From: Candidatus Parcubacteria bacterium
GTDB lineage: Bacteria; Patescibacteriota; Minisyncoccia; JACPXH01
Direction of reading: 5' to 3'
Length of the DNA stretch: 45,798 nucleotides
NCBI GenBank assembly: GCA_016196625.1
Contig: JACPXH010000003.1
Coordinates: 1 to 45,798 of the forward strand
Below, in pieces: positions 1-8,367 of the stretch (position 1 is the stretch's first letter; every line of letters starts with the position of its first letter). A model generated the notes under the pieces. It was not told the DNA's origin, searched no databases, and worked only from the letters and a program-made list of their open reading frames with translations. The position numbers and the translations under genes are program-made.

Positions 1-2
1 TC

Positions 3-125
3 CGGAAATCGCGCCTCCCGATCTACCTCGGAGAGTACGTGTGGCGCTACAACCATCGCCGTGAGCCGCAGATCCGCAAGCTAATGCGACTTTTGAGACT
101 TCTCAAAGAACAATCAGGTGTCTAA
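3..125 (+). pseudogene. C-terminal fragment of an IS1595/ISXO2-like transposase (truncated by window start)
   Basis: Frame 3 reads RKSRLPIYLGEYVWRYNHRREPQIRKLMRLLRLLKEQSGV*, resembling the YLxEYVWRxNHR tail of ISXO2-like transposases. It may be an intact gene outside the window. Confidence 0.5.
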
Positions 126-151
126 ATTGAAACTTTACCCTCACAAAACCG

Positions 152-1117
152 ATGGCAGAGCTCAAAGAAGCATTTGTGCAGGGCCGGTTCGCCGAAGAAC
201 CGTACTATGGGACCCGCCACATCGAAAAATGGCTCGTCAGTCAACGCAAGGCGAGGCAACCCGACGAAGGTCGGTGGAACCACTGCTTGTGTTCTGATCG
301 GATGATATTCTGCCTGCAGGGTCGGGAGCTCCCGACGCTCATACGGTACGCCGATCCCTCCCTGACAATTCCCGAACCGGCATCCGAGTATAGTCTCGAA
401 CTCGAACACTGGCGGCGGATTGCGCCACTGCTCCGGAGTCTGGATCCTGCCAAGGCCCAGCTCTACTACGGTCATGTGTTTGGCACCATAGCCGTATGCG
501 GGAGTGGGCCTACTGCTCCAGCATACGTGTTCGTCCAAGAACACGATGCGAACGGGAAAGCGATTACTGTTTTGAAGCCGCTTGTGTCCTTGTACGCGAT
601 GGACGCGATCTACGCGACCTGGAGGCGCGGCGGGCCGAAAGCCGAGGCGGCGCGGGAGTTTCTGTGCAACGAATTGGCGCGGGAGATCGCCACGGTGCGC
701 GCCGAAGCCGGGGCTGACTTCGATCGGGCGGTCGCGGTGTCGGCAGACGGTCGGAAGATCGTGCATGCGGATTGGGTGGTGGTCCCTGGACCCCTCGAAG
801 AGAAACCAGGGGTGGATTCGCCGATGTTTTCGGGGGCCACCGTGTTCCGTGGGGATGCGTTCCATGAACGGAAAATCTTGCGCTTCTGTCTCCGTCGCGC
901 CAAAGACTCCGACTCTCGAAAGCCTACGCCGGAGATCGTCGTTTTGACCGCGCGGCACACGGATCGTTGCCATTCGGAACAATCGGGACCGCTGCTCATC
1001 GAGGTCTCGCCGTGGTCTAGTTTTGATCGGTCAGGGGGTTATACCGTCTTGATGGCTAGCCGGGAGCTCTGCCCCGATCCTTTGCCGGATGGAGGGGTTG
1101 AGGTATCTCTCCGGTAG
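152..1117 (+). CDS. hypothetical protein, 321 aa
   Basis: Long ORF following the transposase tail; hairpin terminator downstream. Family not recognised. Confidence 0.65.
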   Translation: MAELKEAFVQGRFAEEPYYGTRHIEKWLVSQRKARQPDEGRWNHCLCSDRMIFCLQGRELPTLIRYADPSLTIPEPASEYSLELEHWRRIAPLLRSLDPAKAQLYYGHVFGTIAVCGSGPTAPAYVFVQEHDANGKAITVLKPLVSLYAMDAIYATWRRGGPKAEAAREFLCNELAREIATVRAEAGADFDRAVAVSADGRKIVHADWVVVPGPLEEKPGVDSPMFSGATVFRGDAFHERKILRFCLRRAKDSDSRKPTPEIVVLTARHTDRCHSEQSGPLLIEVSPWSSFDRSGGYTVLMASRELCPDPLPDGGVEVSLR

Positions 1118-1142
1118 CCAGAACGCGTATGGTGTAGAAAGT

Positions 1143-1180
1143 GCGGCCAGCGACGAAAGTCGCTGGCCGCTTCGCTTTTC
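1143..1180. terminator. Terminator between convergent genes
   Basis: GCGGCCAGCGAC-GAAA-GTCGCTGGCCGC hairpin followed by TTCGCTTTT. Confidence 0.75.
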
Positions 1181-1182
1181 TG

Positions 1183-3168
1183 TCATACCCCGAAAATCCG
1201 ATCGAGATCCACGACTCGCTCCGCAGCTGGGTGCGGTCCGGCAATTTCAATGAGTTCCGGGGGGATCTCGTTCAAAAACCGCGAAGGAGGGTTGACGCGG
1301 GTTGAGCCAAACAAAGTGCGGGTGCGCGCAACCAGTAGCGTGAGATACTGCTTGGCGCGGGTGAGGCCTACGTAGGCAAGCCGGCGCTCTTCTTCTAGTT
1401 CTGCCGGATCAAGCAGGCTCCGGCTGTGCGGAAAAATTCCTTCTTCCAGGCCGATCATGAAGACTGCTTCAAACTCAAGGCCCTTGGCCGCATGCAGCGT
1501 GAGCAGATTGAGCCGATCTTGGGGCCGCGTCAGTTCGTCAGAATCGTCCACCAGACTCGCCTCTTCCAAGAGCGCTTCGAGCCCGTGAGGCGGCGCTTTG
1601 GCATCGTATTGGCGAGCGACGCTGATGAGTTCGAGCACGTTTTCCCAGCGTTCGGCCGCGTCCGCAACATTCGCCTTGAGGTGCTCTTCATACGCAATGG
1701 TCCGTAGCAGTTCTTCAATCAGCTGGGCGCCTTTAGTGCGCTGGGATTTGGTGTGGAAGCTGGTCAGAAGCGAGAAGAGCGCAGAGGTACCTTCAGTGGG
1801 CGCGGCACCTTGTTGAACCCAAGCGGTCTGAGCCCGTTCTATGCCCCGGGGCCCCAGCCCTCGCGCCGGCACATTGGCGATTCGCCGGAACGAGACCGTA
1901 TCAAGCGGGTTCAGTATGAGCCGCAGGTAAGCAAGAACATCTTTGACTTCGCGGCGCTGGTAGAAAGAGACACCACCCACCAAGGCATAGGGCACTTGAG
2001 CCTCCAGGCAGGCCTGTTCCACCGCGCGCGATTGGGCATTGGTGCGGTAGAGCACTGCCATTTCGGAGAGCTTCAGGCGGGCTTCGTGCTTTAGACGCAG
2101 CGTTTCTTCTAAGACGGCGACGGCTTCTTCGCGCTCGTCAGCGACCAGCCGGAGGGTAATCTTGGGTCCCTGAGCATTTTGCGTGGTGAGCTCTTTGGGT
2201 TTCTGGAGGGCGTTGTGGCTGATGAGTCGGGCAGCCGCAGCGAGGATCGTTTGCGTGGAGCGGTAGTTCTCGTTGAGCACAATGACGGTGGCATCGGGCC
2301 AGTCGCGCTCGAAATTAAGAATGTTGCGGAAATCAGCCCCGCGGAACGAATAGATGGATTGCGCGTCGTCGCCAATGACGAATAGGCGCCGGTGGCCGGC
2401 GGCGAGCTTATGGAGCAGGACGTATTGAGCGTGGTTGGTGTCCTGGTATTCGTCCACGAGGATGTGCGCAAAGCGTCTCTGGAGGCGCGAGAGCACTTCG
2501 GGGTGTTCGGTCAAGATCTGGACGGCGAACCCAATGAGGTCGTCGAAATCCACGGCATTGGCTTGACGTAGTGCCGCCGCGTAGCCCTGCCAGATGCGGG
2601 CCACAGTTTCTGGCCAGAGTCCCCTGCCCGTAGCTTCGTACTCCGGGCAAGACTTGAGCTCCTGCTTCGCCCGGGAAATTGTGGCCAGCACCGCGGCCGG
2701 AGCAAACTGCTTGGGATCTAGCTCCTCGGCCTTGATGACTTTTTTTACGACTCCCAGCTGGTCGTCGGCGTCGTAGATGGTGTAGGGCCTCCGGTAGCCA
2801 ACGAGGTTCGCGTGCGCCTGCAAGATGTGGTTGGCGAGTCGGTGGAACGTGCCGATGAAGGGCCGCATCCCGCCTCCGGCACCGGAGGCGGGATGCGGCA
2901 AGCCCTTGTGGCCGGGCCGAAGGCCCAATAGCTTAGTTACTCGTTCCCCAACCTCGCGCGCTGCCTTGTTGGTGAAGGTAACGGCCAGAATTAGGTGAGC
3001 CGCTACCCCGCGGCCGATCAAATACGCGATCCGGTGCGTAAGCGCCCGCGTTTTCCCGGAGCCGGCCCCTGCCAGTATCAACACCGGACCGTCGGGTGCG
3101 GTTACGGCGGCGCGTTGGCCTGCGTTTAGGTCCTTGAGGATTGGGTTGGGTACAGCCGACATGCCCAT
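1183..3168 (-). CDS. UvrD/PcrA-family ATP-dependent DNA helicase (SF1)
   Basis: Walker A GAGSGKTRALTHR, motif II VDEYQDTN, GDDAQSIYSFRGA, LTLHAAKGLEFEAVF, RRLAYVGLTRAK. Confidence 0.93.
   Translation of the reverse strand: MGMSAVPNPILKDLNAGQRAAVTAPDGPVLILAGAGSGKTRALTHRIAYLIGRGVAAHLILAVTFTNKAAREVGERVTKLLGLRPGHKGLPHPASGAGGGMRPFIGTFHRLANHILQAHANLVGYRRPYTIYDADDQLGVVKKVIKAEELDPKQFAPAAVLATISRAKQELKSCPEYEATGRGLWPETVARIWQGYAAALRQANAVDFDDLIGFAVQILTEHPEVLSRLQRRFAHILVDEYQDTNHAQYVLLHKLAAGHRRLFVIGDDAQSIYSFRGADFRNILNFERDWPDATVIVLNENYRSTQTILAAAARLISHNALQKPKELTTQNAQGPKITLRLVADEREEAVAVLEETLRLKHEARLKLSEMAVLYRTNAQSRAVEQACLEAQVPYALVGGVSFYQRREVKDVLAYLRLILNPLDTVSFRRIANVPARGLGPRGIERAQTAWVQQGAAPTEGTSALFSLLTSFHTKSQRTKGAQLIEELLRTIAYEEHLKANVADAAERWENVLELISVARQYDAKAPPHGLEALLEEASLVDDSDELTRPQDRLNLLTLHAAKGLEFEAVFMIGLEEGIFPHSRSLLDPAELEEERRLAYVGLTRAKQYLTLLVARTRTLFGSTRVNPPSRFLNEIPPELIEIAGPHPAAERVVDLDRIFGV
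2863..2898. repeat. Perfect 17-bp palindrome (2-nt spacer) inside the helicase ORF
   Basis: CCGCATCCCGCCTCCGG-CA-CCGGAGGCGGGATGCGG. Confidence 0.9.
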
Positions 3169-3371
3169 GAGTATACCAGATGTAGGTCGGGGCGGTTTGG
3201 TGTATGGAGTGGTCTGGATAAGATGGGTAGATGCTGTGGACGGTCAATCTTGACACCACCCCCCCGTCTCCCTAGCCTAGAAGGGTGGGTACCCTAGGTC
3301 AGGGTGCTTTTCGCTCTAAGCCAGAAGAAGTGGCACAAGTACAGCAGATCGCCCGTGTGTGAGCCAATATT

Positions 3372-4511
3372 TTGGTTTGCGGGAGCCGACGCATTTTTAC
3401 CGAAACACAATACCATCGCTTCATCAAGCGACTGCGGGAACTGTCGGGCTGGTTTACCGGTCAAGCCGTATGGGTGGGACTCGCCGCAGTCGTTTTTGTA
3501 ATGGTCGGCACGGCAAAATCTGGCGATTTGGGCGGGCCGGCAGGGTTCGGCATTTTTGGTTTGCAGGGGGGCGTGGACGCAACGCTCATTGAAGACGCCT
3601 TGGTGCCCAGCGCCGATGCTCAAAGCACGGCGCCCGCGCACTTCGAGGCGCGAGGCGGAGTGTTGGCTCAAGCTGAAACAGAGAGCGACATTGAAGCTTT
3701 GCTGTTGAGCGGTGATTCCATTTTGGTGCCGCAAAATCCGCTGACGACTGAAACGTCCAGCCAGGCTCGGGCCGGCATCGTGAACTATGCGGTTGAGCCG
3801 GGCGATACGATTTCGGCCATTGCCGCCCGCTTCGGTGTTACCATCAACACGGTCCTCTGGGCGAATAATCTGCGCGAGAGTTCAACCATTCAGCCGGGGC
3901 AGGTTTTGGAAATTCTCCCGGTGTCTGGTGTTCGCCACGTGGTTAAGGACGGCGACACGCTTACAAAGATCGCCAAACGCTACAACGCATCAGTAGATGG
4001 AATCATCGGGTTTAACGTGCTCCCCGCCAATGAGGGTTCAGTGTTACACTCCGGCGAGACGTTGGTGGTTCCTGACGGCGAGATGCCCGCACCCCCGCGG
4101 CCGTCTTCGCAAATCGCTTCGTCCAGGTCCGGCGGGGCTGGGGTCGGGCCGAATACTCTGGGCTACTTCATCTTTCCGACCACCGGTTACAACTACGGCC
4201 GTCGGCACGCATTTAACGGTACTGACATTTCGAATTCGTGCGGCACGCCGGTTTACGCCGCAGCCGCAGGGGTGGTGGTGGAAGCCAAAATGAACAGCTG
4301 GAATGGCGGTTACGGCAACTACGTGAAAATTCAGCACCCCAACGGTCTCGAGACGCTCTATGGCCACTTAGAATCAGAGGCCGTAGCCGAAGGCGAGACA
4401 GTCGGGCAAGGCCAGCCGATTGGGCTCATGGGCAACACCGGCCGATCTACCGGTTGCCATCTGCACTTTGAGGTGCATGGCGGCAGGAATCCGTTCATTC
4501 GGTACCGGTGA
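3372..4511 (+). CDS. LysM-repeat M23-family metallopeptidase (cell-wall endopeptidase); start uncertain
   Basis: Two LysM motifs (YAVEPGDTISAIAARFGVTINTVLWANNL; HVVKDGDTLTKIAKRYNASVDGIIGFN) and M23 motifs (HAFNGTDIS, YGHL, GxTGRSTGCHLHFEV). Confidence 0.9.
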   Translation: MVCGSRRIFTETQYHRFIKRLRELSGWFTGQAVWVGLAAVVFVMVGTAKSGDLGGPAGFGIFGLQGGVDATLIEDALVPSADAQSTAPAHFEARGGVLAQAETESDIEALLLSGDSILVPQNPLTTETSSQARAGIVNYAVEPGDTISAIAARFGVTINTVLWANNLRESSTIQPGQVLEILPVSGVRHVVKDGDTLTKIAKRYNASVDGIIGFNVLPANEGSVLHSGETLVVPDGEMPAPPRPSSQIASSRSGGAGVGPNTLGYFIFPTTGYNYGRRHAFNGTDISNSCGTPVYAAAAGVVVEAKMNSWNGGYGNYVKIQHPNGLETLYGHLESEAVAEGETVGQGQPIGLMGNTGRSTGCHLHFEVHGGRNPFIRYR

Positions 4512-4550
4512 GAGGGGGGCGAACCCCAAGTTTAAGTGAGCTTGATTAGT

Positions 4551-4585
4551 GGAGCCGCCGCGCTGAGCGCGGCGGCTCTCTATTT
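4551..4585 (+). terminator. Rho-independent-like terminator
   Basis: GAGCCGCCGCGC-TGA-GCGCGGCGGCTC then TCTATTTC after the M23 gene. Confidence 0.7.
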
Positions 4586-4631
4586 CGTGTAGACGACTCA
4601 TCAACCCCACAACTGCTTAAGCCGATTTGGT

Positions 4632-6158
4632 TTACTCGTTTCGCAGCCGGTACTGGAGCGCCTCAGACACGTGCTGCTCTCCGACCCGCTCGGCAGCCTC
4701 GAGATCGGCAATGGTGCGGCTTACCTTAAGCAATCGGTGGTAGGCGCGGGCAGAGAGCGCCAGTTTTGCTGCTGCTTGTCGCACGAACGCATCGGCTGCA
4801 GCTTCCAGCCTGGAGGCGGCACGGAGTTTGGCAAACGGAAGCGCGCTGTTGAGGCCTACGCCAAAGGCGCGGTTGCGTTCAAGCCCGAAGGCTCTGGCGG
4901 CGGTGATTCGCGCTCGGACAGACTGGCTTCGCGGCGCGTTGGGCGCACTCTCGAGCTGTGCTATGTCCACCGGCGGCACGTCAGCCACCAGATCAATTCG
5001 ATCTAGGAGCGGCCCTGATAGTTTTCGTCGGTAGCGCATGACTGCTGCCGGCGGGCAGGTGCAGGCCAGAGACGGGTGTGTGAGGTTCCCGCACGGGCAG
5101 GGGTTCATCGCCGCGACCAACGTAAACCGCGCCGGGAAGATCGCCCGGCCCTGGCTGCGCGAAACAGTCATGGTGCCCTCTTCGATGGGTTGGCGCAGAG
5201 TTTCCAGAACGTGTCGAGGGAATTCTGCAAGTTCGTCCAGAAACAGCACGCCTCGGTGCGCTAGACTGATTTCCCCTGGTTTGGGGTTGGTGCCGCCGCC
5301 AATGAGGGCCGCTTCTGATGCGGTGTGGTGCGGTGAGCGAAATGGCCGCGTTTGGACTACGCCTACCCCTGGATCCAGGATGCCGGCCACACTGGCAATG
5401 GTGGTCGTCTCCAGCACCTCTTCGGCTGTAAGTTCGGGCAGGATGCCGGCCAGGGCCTTAGCGAGGAGCGTTTTTCCGGTTCCGGGTGGGCCGGTGAAGA
5501 GCAGGTTGTGTCCGCCAGCAGCTGCAATCTCGAGCGCGCGTTTGGCTGACTCCTGTCCTCGGATGTCGGCCAGATCAATCGTGGGACCGCCTGCGGTTGA
5601 CTGTGGGAACGTCTGCGGCTGCGGCGCTATTTCGGCGGTACCTTCAAGGTGGGCGATGAGGCTTTGCAGGCTTGGGACCGGTCGGATGTTTAATCCCTCC
5701 ACCAGTGCCGCCTCCCGCGCGTTGCCAGTTGGGACAAAGAGGTCATCAAAACCGTGCGCTTTGGCCATTTGGCTCACGGCGAGTACTCCACTTATAGGTC
5801 TAACAGCGCCGTCGAGCGCCAGTTCGCCCACGAAAAGCGTATGTTCCAGAGAGCGCTGGGGCCGAAGTTGATCTGAAGCAACGAGAAATGCGGTGGCAAT
5901 GGCCAAATCATAGGCTGACCCTTCTTTTTTGAGGTCAGCTGGGGCGAGATTGACCGTAACCTTGAGGTTTAGTCGGTCTGGCGGTTGGGCTCCGCTATTG
6001 CGAATGGCCGCGGCAATACGCTCGCGTGACTCGCCCACTGCTTTGTCCGCCAGCCCCACCAAATGAAAAACGTGGAGCCCGGCTACGGCATCGAGCTCGA
6101 CGTCAATGGGTTCAGCTCTAAGGCCCACTACCGCCGCTGAAGTCAATCTGACCGGCAT
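4632..6158 (-). CDS. comM: YifB/ComM family Mg-chelatase-like AAA ATPase
   Basis: GPPGTGKTLLAKALAGILP, FRSPHHTASEAALIGGG, LAHRGVLFLDELAEFPR, AAMNPCPCG, SGPLLDRIDL. Confidence 0.93.
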   Translation of the reverse strand: MPVRLTSAAVVGLRAEPIDVELDAVAGLHVFHLVGLADKAVGESRERIAAAIRNSGAQPPDRLNLKVTVNLAPADLKKEGSAYDLAIATAFLVASDQLRPQRSLEHTLFVGELALDGAVRPISGVLAVSQMAKAHGFDDLFVPTGNAREAALVEGLNIRPVPSLQSLIAHLEGTAEIAPQPQTFPQSTAGGPTIDLADIRGQESAKRALEIAAAGGHNLLFTGPPGTGKTLLAKALAGILPELTAEEVLETTTIASVAGILDPGVGVVQTRPFRSPHHTASEAALIGGGTNPKPGEISLAHRGVLFLDELAEFPRHVLETLRQPIEEGTMTVSRSQGRAIFPARFTLVAAMNPCPCGNLTHPSLACTCPPAAVMRYRRKLSGPLLDRIDLVADVPPVDIAQLESAPNAPRSQSVRARITAARAFGLERNRAFGVGLNSALPFAKLRAASRLEAAADAFVRQAAAKLALSARAYHRLLKVSRTIADLEAAERVGEQHVSEALQYRLRNE

Positions 6159-6164
6159 AGGGGG

Positions 6165-6524
6165 CTATTTGCACTTCAGGCACGTGGTTGCCTCTGGGAG
6201 CGCTTCGAGGCGGCTCTGTTCGATGGGGTTGGTGCAGCGCTCGCACGTCCCGTAGGTCCCCTGCTCAATCTTTTTTAAGGCCTTAGCAATGAGCGCTAGG
6301 CGCTCTTCGAGGCGTTTTTCGAGGGGCAGGATATTTGCAAACTCTTCAACCTCATCAGCTCCTTCATCTGGGTCTACGTCGTTGCCAAATTCAGGATAGG
6401 CGGGATCGAAGTCGCCAGCACCCTTCGGGTTTTCTCTGGCAATCGTTTTAAGCTCCTCGCGGATGCGGGTTCGGTCGGTTTCAAGTCGGGCTTTGAATTG
6501 ACCGATGGTTTGCGCGTCTAGCAT
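6165..6524 (-). CDS. DksA/TraR-type C4 zinc-finger protein
   Basis: C-terminal YGTCERCTNPIEQSRLEALPEATTCLKCK; coiled-coil N-terminus. Confidence 0.85.
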   Translation of the reverse strand: MLDAQTIGQFKARLETDRTRIREELKTIARENPKGAGDFDPAYPEFGNDVDPDEGADEVEEFANILPLEKRLEERLALIAKALKKIEQGTYGTCERCTNPIEQSRLEALPEATTCLKCK

Positions 6525-6566
6525 CGTTTAATTGTAGGCATAACCGATTCCAGGCGCAATGGCCGC

Positions 6567-6876
6567 AAAAACAAAAGAGCGCCTTCGAGGTGGCTCGACG
6601 TGGCGCCCTTGATGCGGACGCGTCCAGTCCCGCAACGTTTGAAAAGGGAGGGTCGTCTGGCCCAATTGGTGGTGTATCAAGGGGCCGACTGCCCTCCTGC
6701 TTTCCCTCGGAAGGGAAAGCATAGTGCGTCTGGAGGCAGGTCCGAGACATCGGACGCTGCCATCACACGCTTGGGGTGTTTCCTACCGACCTGTGGTCCG
6801 CGGCTAGCGGACCTCATTGGTTAAAGAACAAGGAAAGAGCCAAAGGAAGGAACAGGCTCGCAGGTCCGTAAGGAAC
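6567..6876 (-). ncRNA. Putative structured non-coding RNA, class unidentified
   Basis: Minus-strand promoter TTGTAT-17-TATAAT (6911-6906 / 6888-6883); several GC-rich hairpins; 3' stem GGGCGCC/GGCGCTC followed by UUUUGUUUUU; no convincing ORF. Confidence 0.5.
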
Positions 6877-6882
6877 AACTCC

Positions 6883-6940
6883 ATTATACTATAGGGACAC
6901 CCTAGATACAATAAGGACATCCACTGTGTCCTTATTGTAT
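6883..6940 (-). promoter_or_regulatory. Promoter with overlapping dyad elements
   Basis: -35 TTGTAT, 17-bp spacer, -10 TATAAT; perfect 14-bp inverted repeat ATACAATAAGGACA-7-TGTCCTTATTGTAT (6906-6940) covers the -35; TAGGGACACCCTA dyad fills the spacer. Confidence 0.65.
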
Positions 6941-7053
6941 AAAGTTGGCTTATTGGGCCAATTTTATCGATGTGGGCTTACTTTTTATCCACAGAATGCT
7001 CACAGTAGAACCGGGTCGTTAGCGCGCGTGTCCTAAAGTTGTCCCCATCTTAT

Positions 7054-8367
7054 TTATTCTTGTTTCGATAGTGCCGCATCAATAAGGCCATACATGTTCT
7101 CGCGCGAGGTGGCGATGAGCAGAAGGTTGTCGCCAGAAAGGACAGCGTAATCAATGCTTTGATCTGCCAGCGGGAAGTTGGCGTAGCGAATTTGGATCCC
7201 GCGGTAATCGCTGTCGTGCCACCCCGGTTGTTCTGCGGCAGGCCCGAAGCGCCCGGTCCGCAGGTATCGATCCAGGTCTGCTGGCATGGTTTGTTCCCAG
7301 GCGCGCAGGTTTGTCGTGGCGTTGGCGATAGAATGCAGTTTGACGACCAGACCAAAACGGCTGCGCTCGGGGATTGGTCGAGCTGATAGAATTTCTGATT
7401 GTCTATGCCAGACAAGGTTGAGGTCTGTGATGTCCGGGCGGATTTGTTCAGGGATACGCAGTCCGTAGCCGTCCATAATGTCCGCAGCCGTGGCGTAGCG
7501 GGTGGCATCAGCCCCTTTGATTTTTACAAATACAACTTGGTTCGCGGTGCCGGCGGCGAGCGAACCCAAAAGGCCGTCTACGCCTCGGGGAATCTCTGGT
7601 ACGGTAGCGACTTCAACGTTCTGGCTAGCAAAGCCGGGCAGGAGAGGCGTGGGGGTTGTAACCGGTGGAGGCGGGGGTGGCTGGGGTTGTCCGCCTGCCG
7701 GCGGAGTTGAAGGCGAGGGTTTGATCCAGAACCACCACAACGCTCCCCCGCTTCCGGCAAGCACCAGTATTGCGGCCAGAACAATGGCGACTATCTTTTG
7801 GCGGTCGGTTTTGGTTGGCGGCGGTTTAGGGACCGCGTTCGCTGGCGGGCGAGGTAGTACTGTTTTGGAGACTTGTGCGGGCGGGAGCGTGCCTGCTGGA
7901 TGCGAAGGGGGCTTGGGAGGCGGCGGGGGTTTTGGTATGTTCGCGAATGCCGGCCGGACCGGATCAGTCAGCGGACCCGCTGGTCTGGGTGTTGGCTTTG
8001 GAACTTCTGGGGTCGGGGGTTTTGTTTGAAAAGACGGAGGCCCTGGAGGGGTTGGAGGTTTGCTCGTTGGCTCTGGCGGGAGCCAGTGTGGTCGGGGAGG
8101 TATTGGAGTTGCTCCGCCGGTACTAGGCGTAGGACGCGGCACTGGCCTAGGCGCCGCTGGCGTCGGCTGTGGGCTGTCTTGGACGGCGGCCGGAGCAGGT
8201 GGCGGGCTCGGTTTAACCTTAAGCCCAAGTGGTTCAACTGGCAGAGTTTCTGGCGGATTGGGCGTAAATGGCTCTAGGCGCGCGGTTGGCTTCGCGCCTT
8301 TTTTAGCTGCTTCGAGGTCCTGGCTCATCGTGCGAATGGCGACGGCGAGCTGGTTTTTGGATATCAT
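7054..8367 (-). CDS. Proline-rich single-TM protein with conserved-looking C-terminal extracytoplasmic domain, hypothetical
   Basis: Pro-rich N-terminal ~190 aa, TM segment IVAIVLAAILVLAGSGGALWWFW, then a globular domain. Confidence 0.8.
   Translation of the reverse strand: MISKNQLAVAIRTMSQDLEAAKKGAKPTARLEPFTPNPPETLPVEPLGLKVKPSPPPAPAAVQDSPQPTPAAPRPVPRPTPSTGGATPIPPRPHWLPPEPTSKPPTPPGPPSFQTKPPTPEVPKPTPRPAGPLTDPVRPAFANIPKPPPPPKPPSHPAGTLPPAQVSKTVLPRPPANAVPKPPPTKTDRQKIVAIVLAAILVLAGSGGALWWFWIKPSPSTPPAGGQPQPPPPPPVTTPTPLLPGFASQNVEVATVPEIPRGVDGLLGSLAAGTANQVVFVKIKGADATRYATAADIMDGYGLRIPEQIRPDITDLNLVWHRQSEILSARPIPERSRFGLVVKLHSIANATTNLRAWEQTMPADLDRYLRTGRFGPAAEQPGWHDSDYRGIQIRYANFPLADQSIDYAVLSGDNLLLIATSRENMYGLIDAALSKQE

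Noticed and set aside
5038-5871. 277-aa plus-strand ORF opposite comM
   Set aside because: Antisense shadow ORF in GC-rich coding sequence; low-complexity translation and no motifs.
6567-6876. RNase P RNA or tmRNA assignment
   Set aside because: The expected conserved motifs (GAGGAAAGTCCGGGC, ACAGAA of RNase P; tRNA-like ends of tmRNA) were not seen on either strand.
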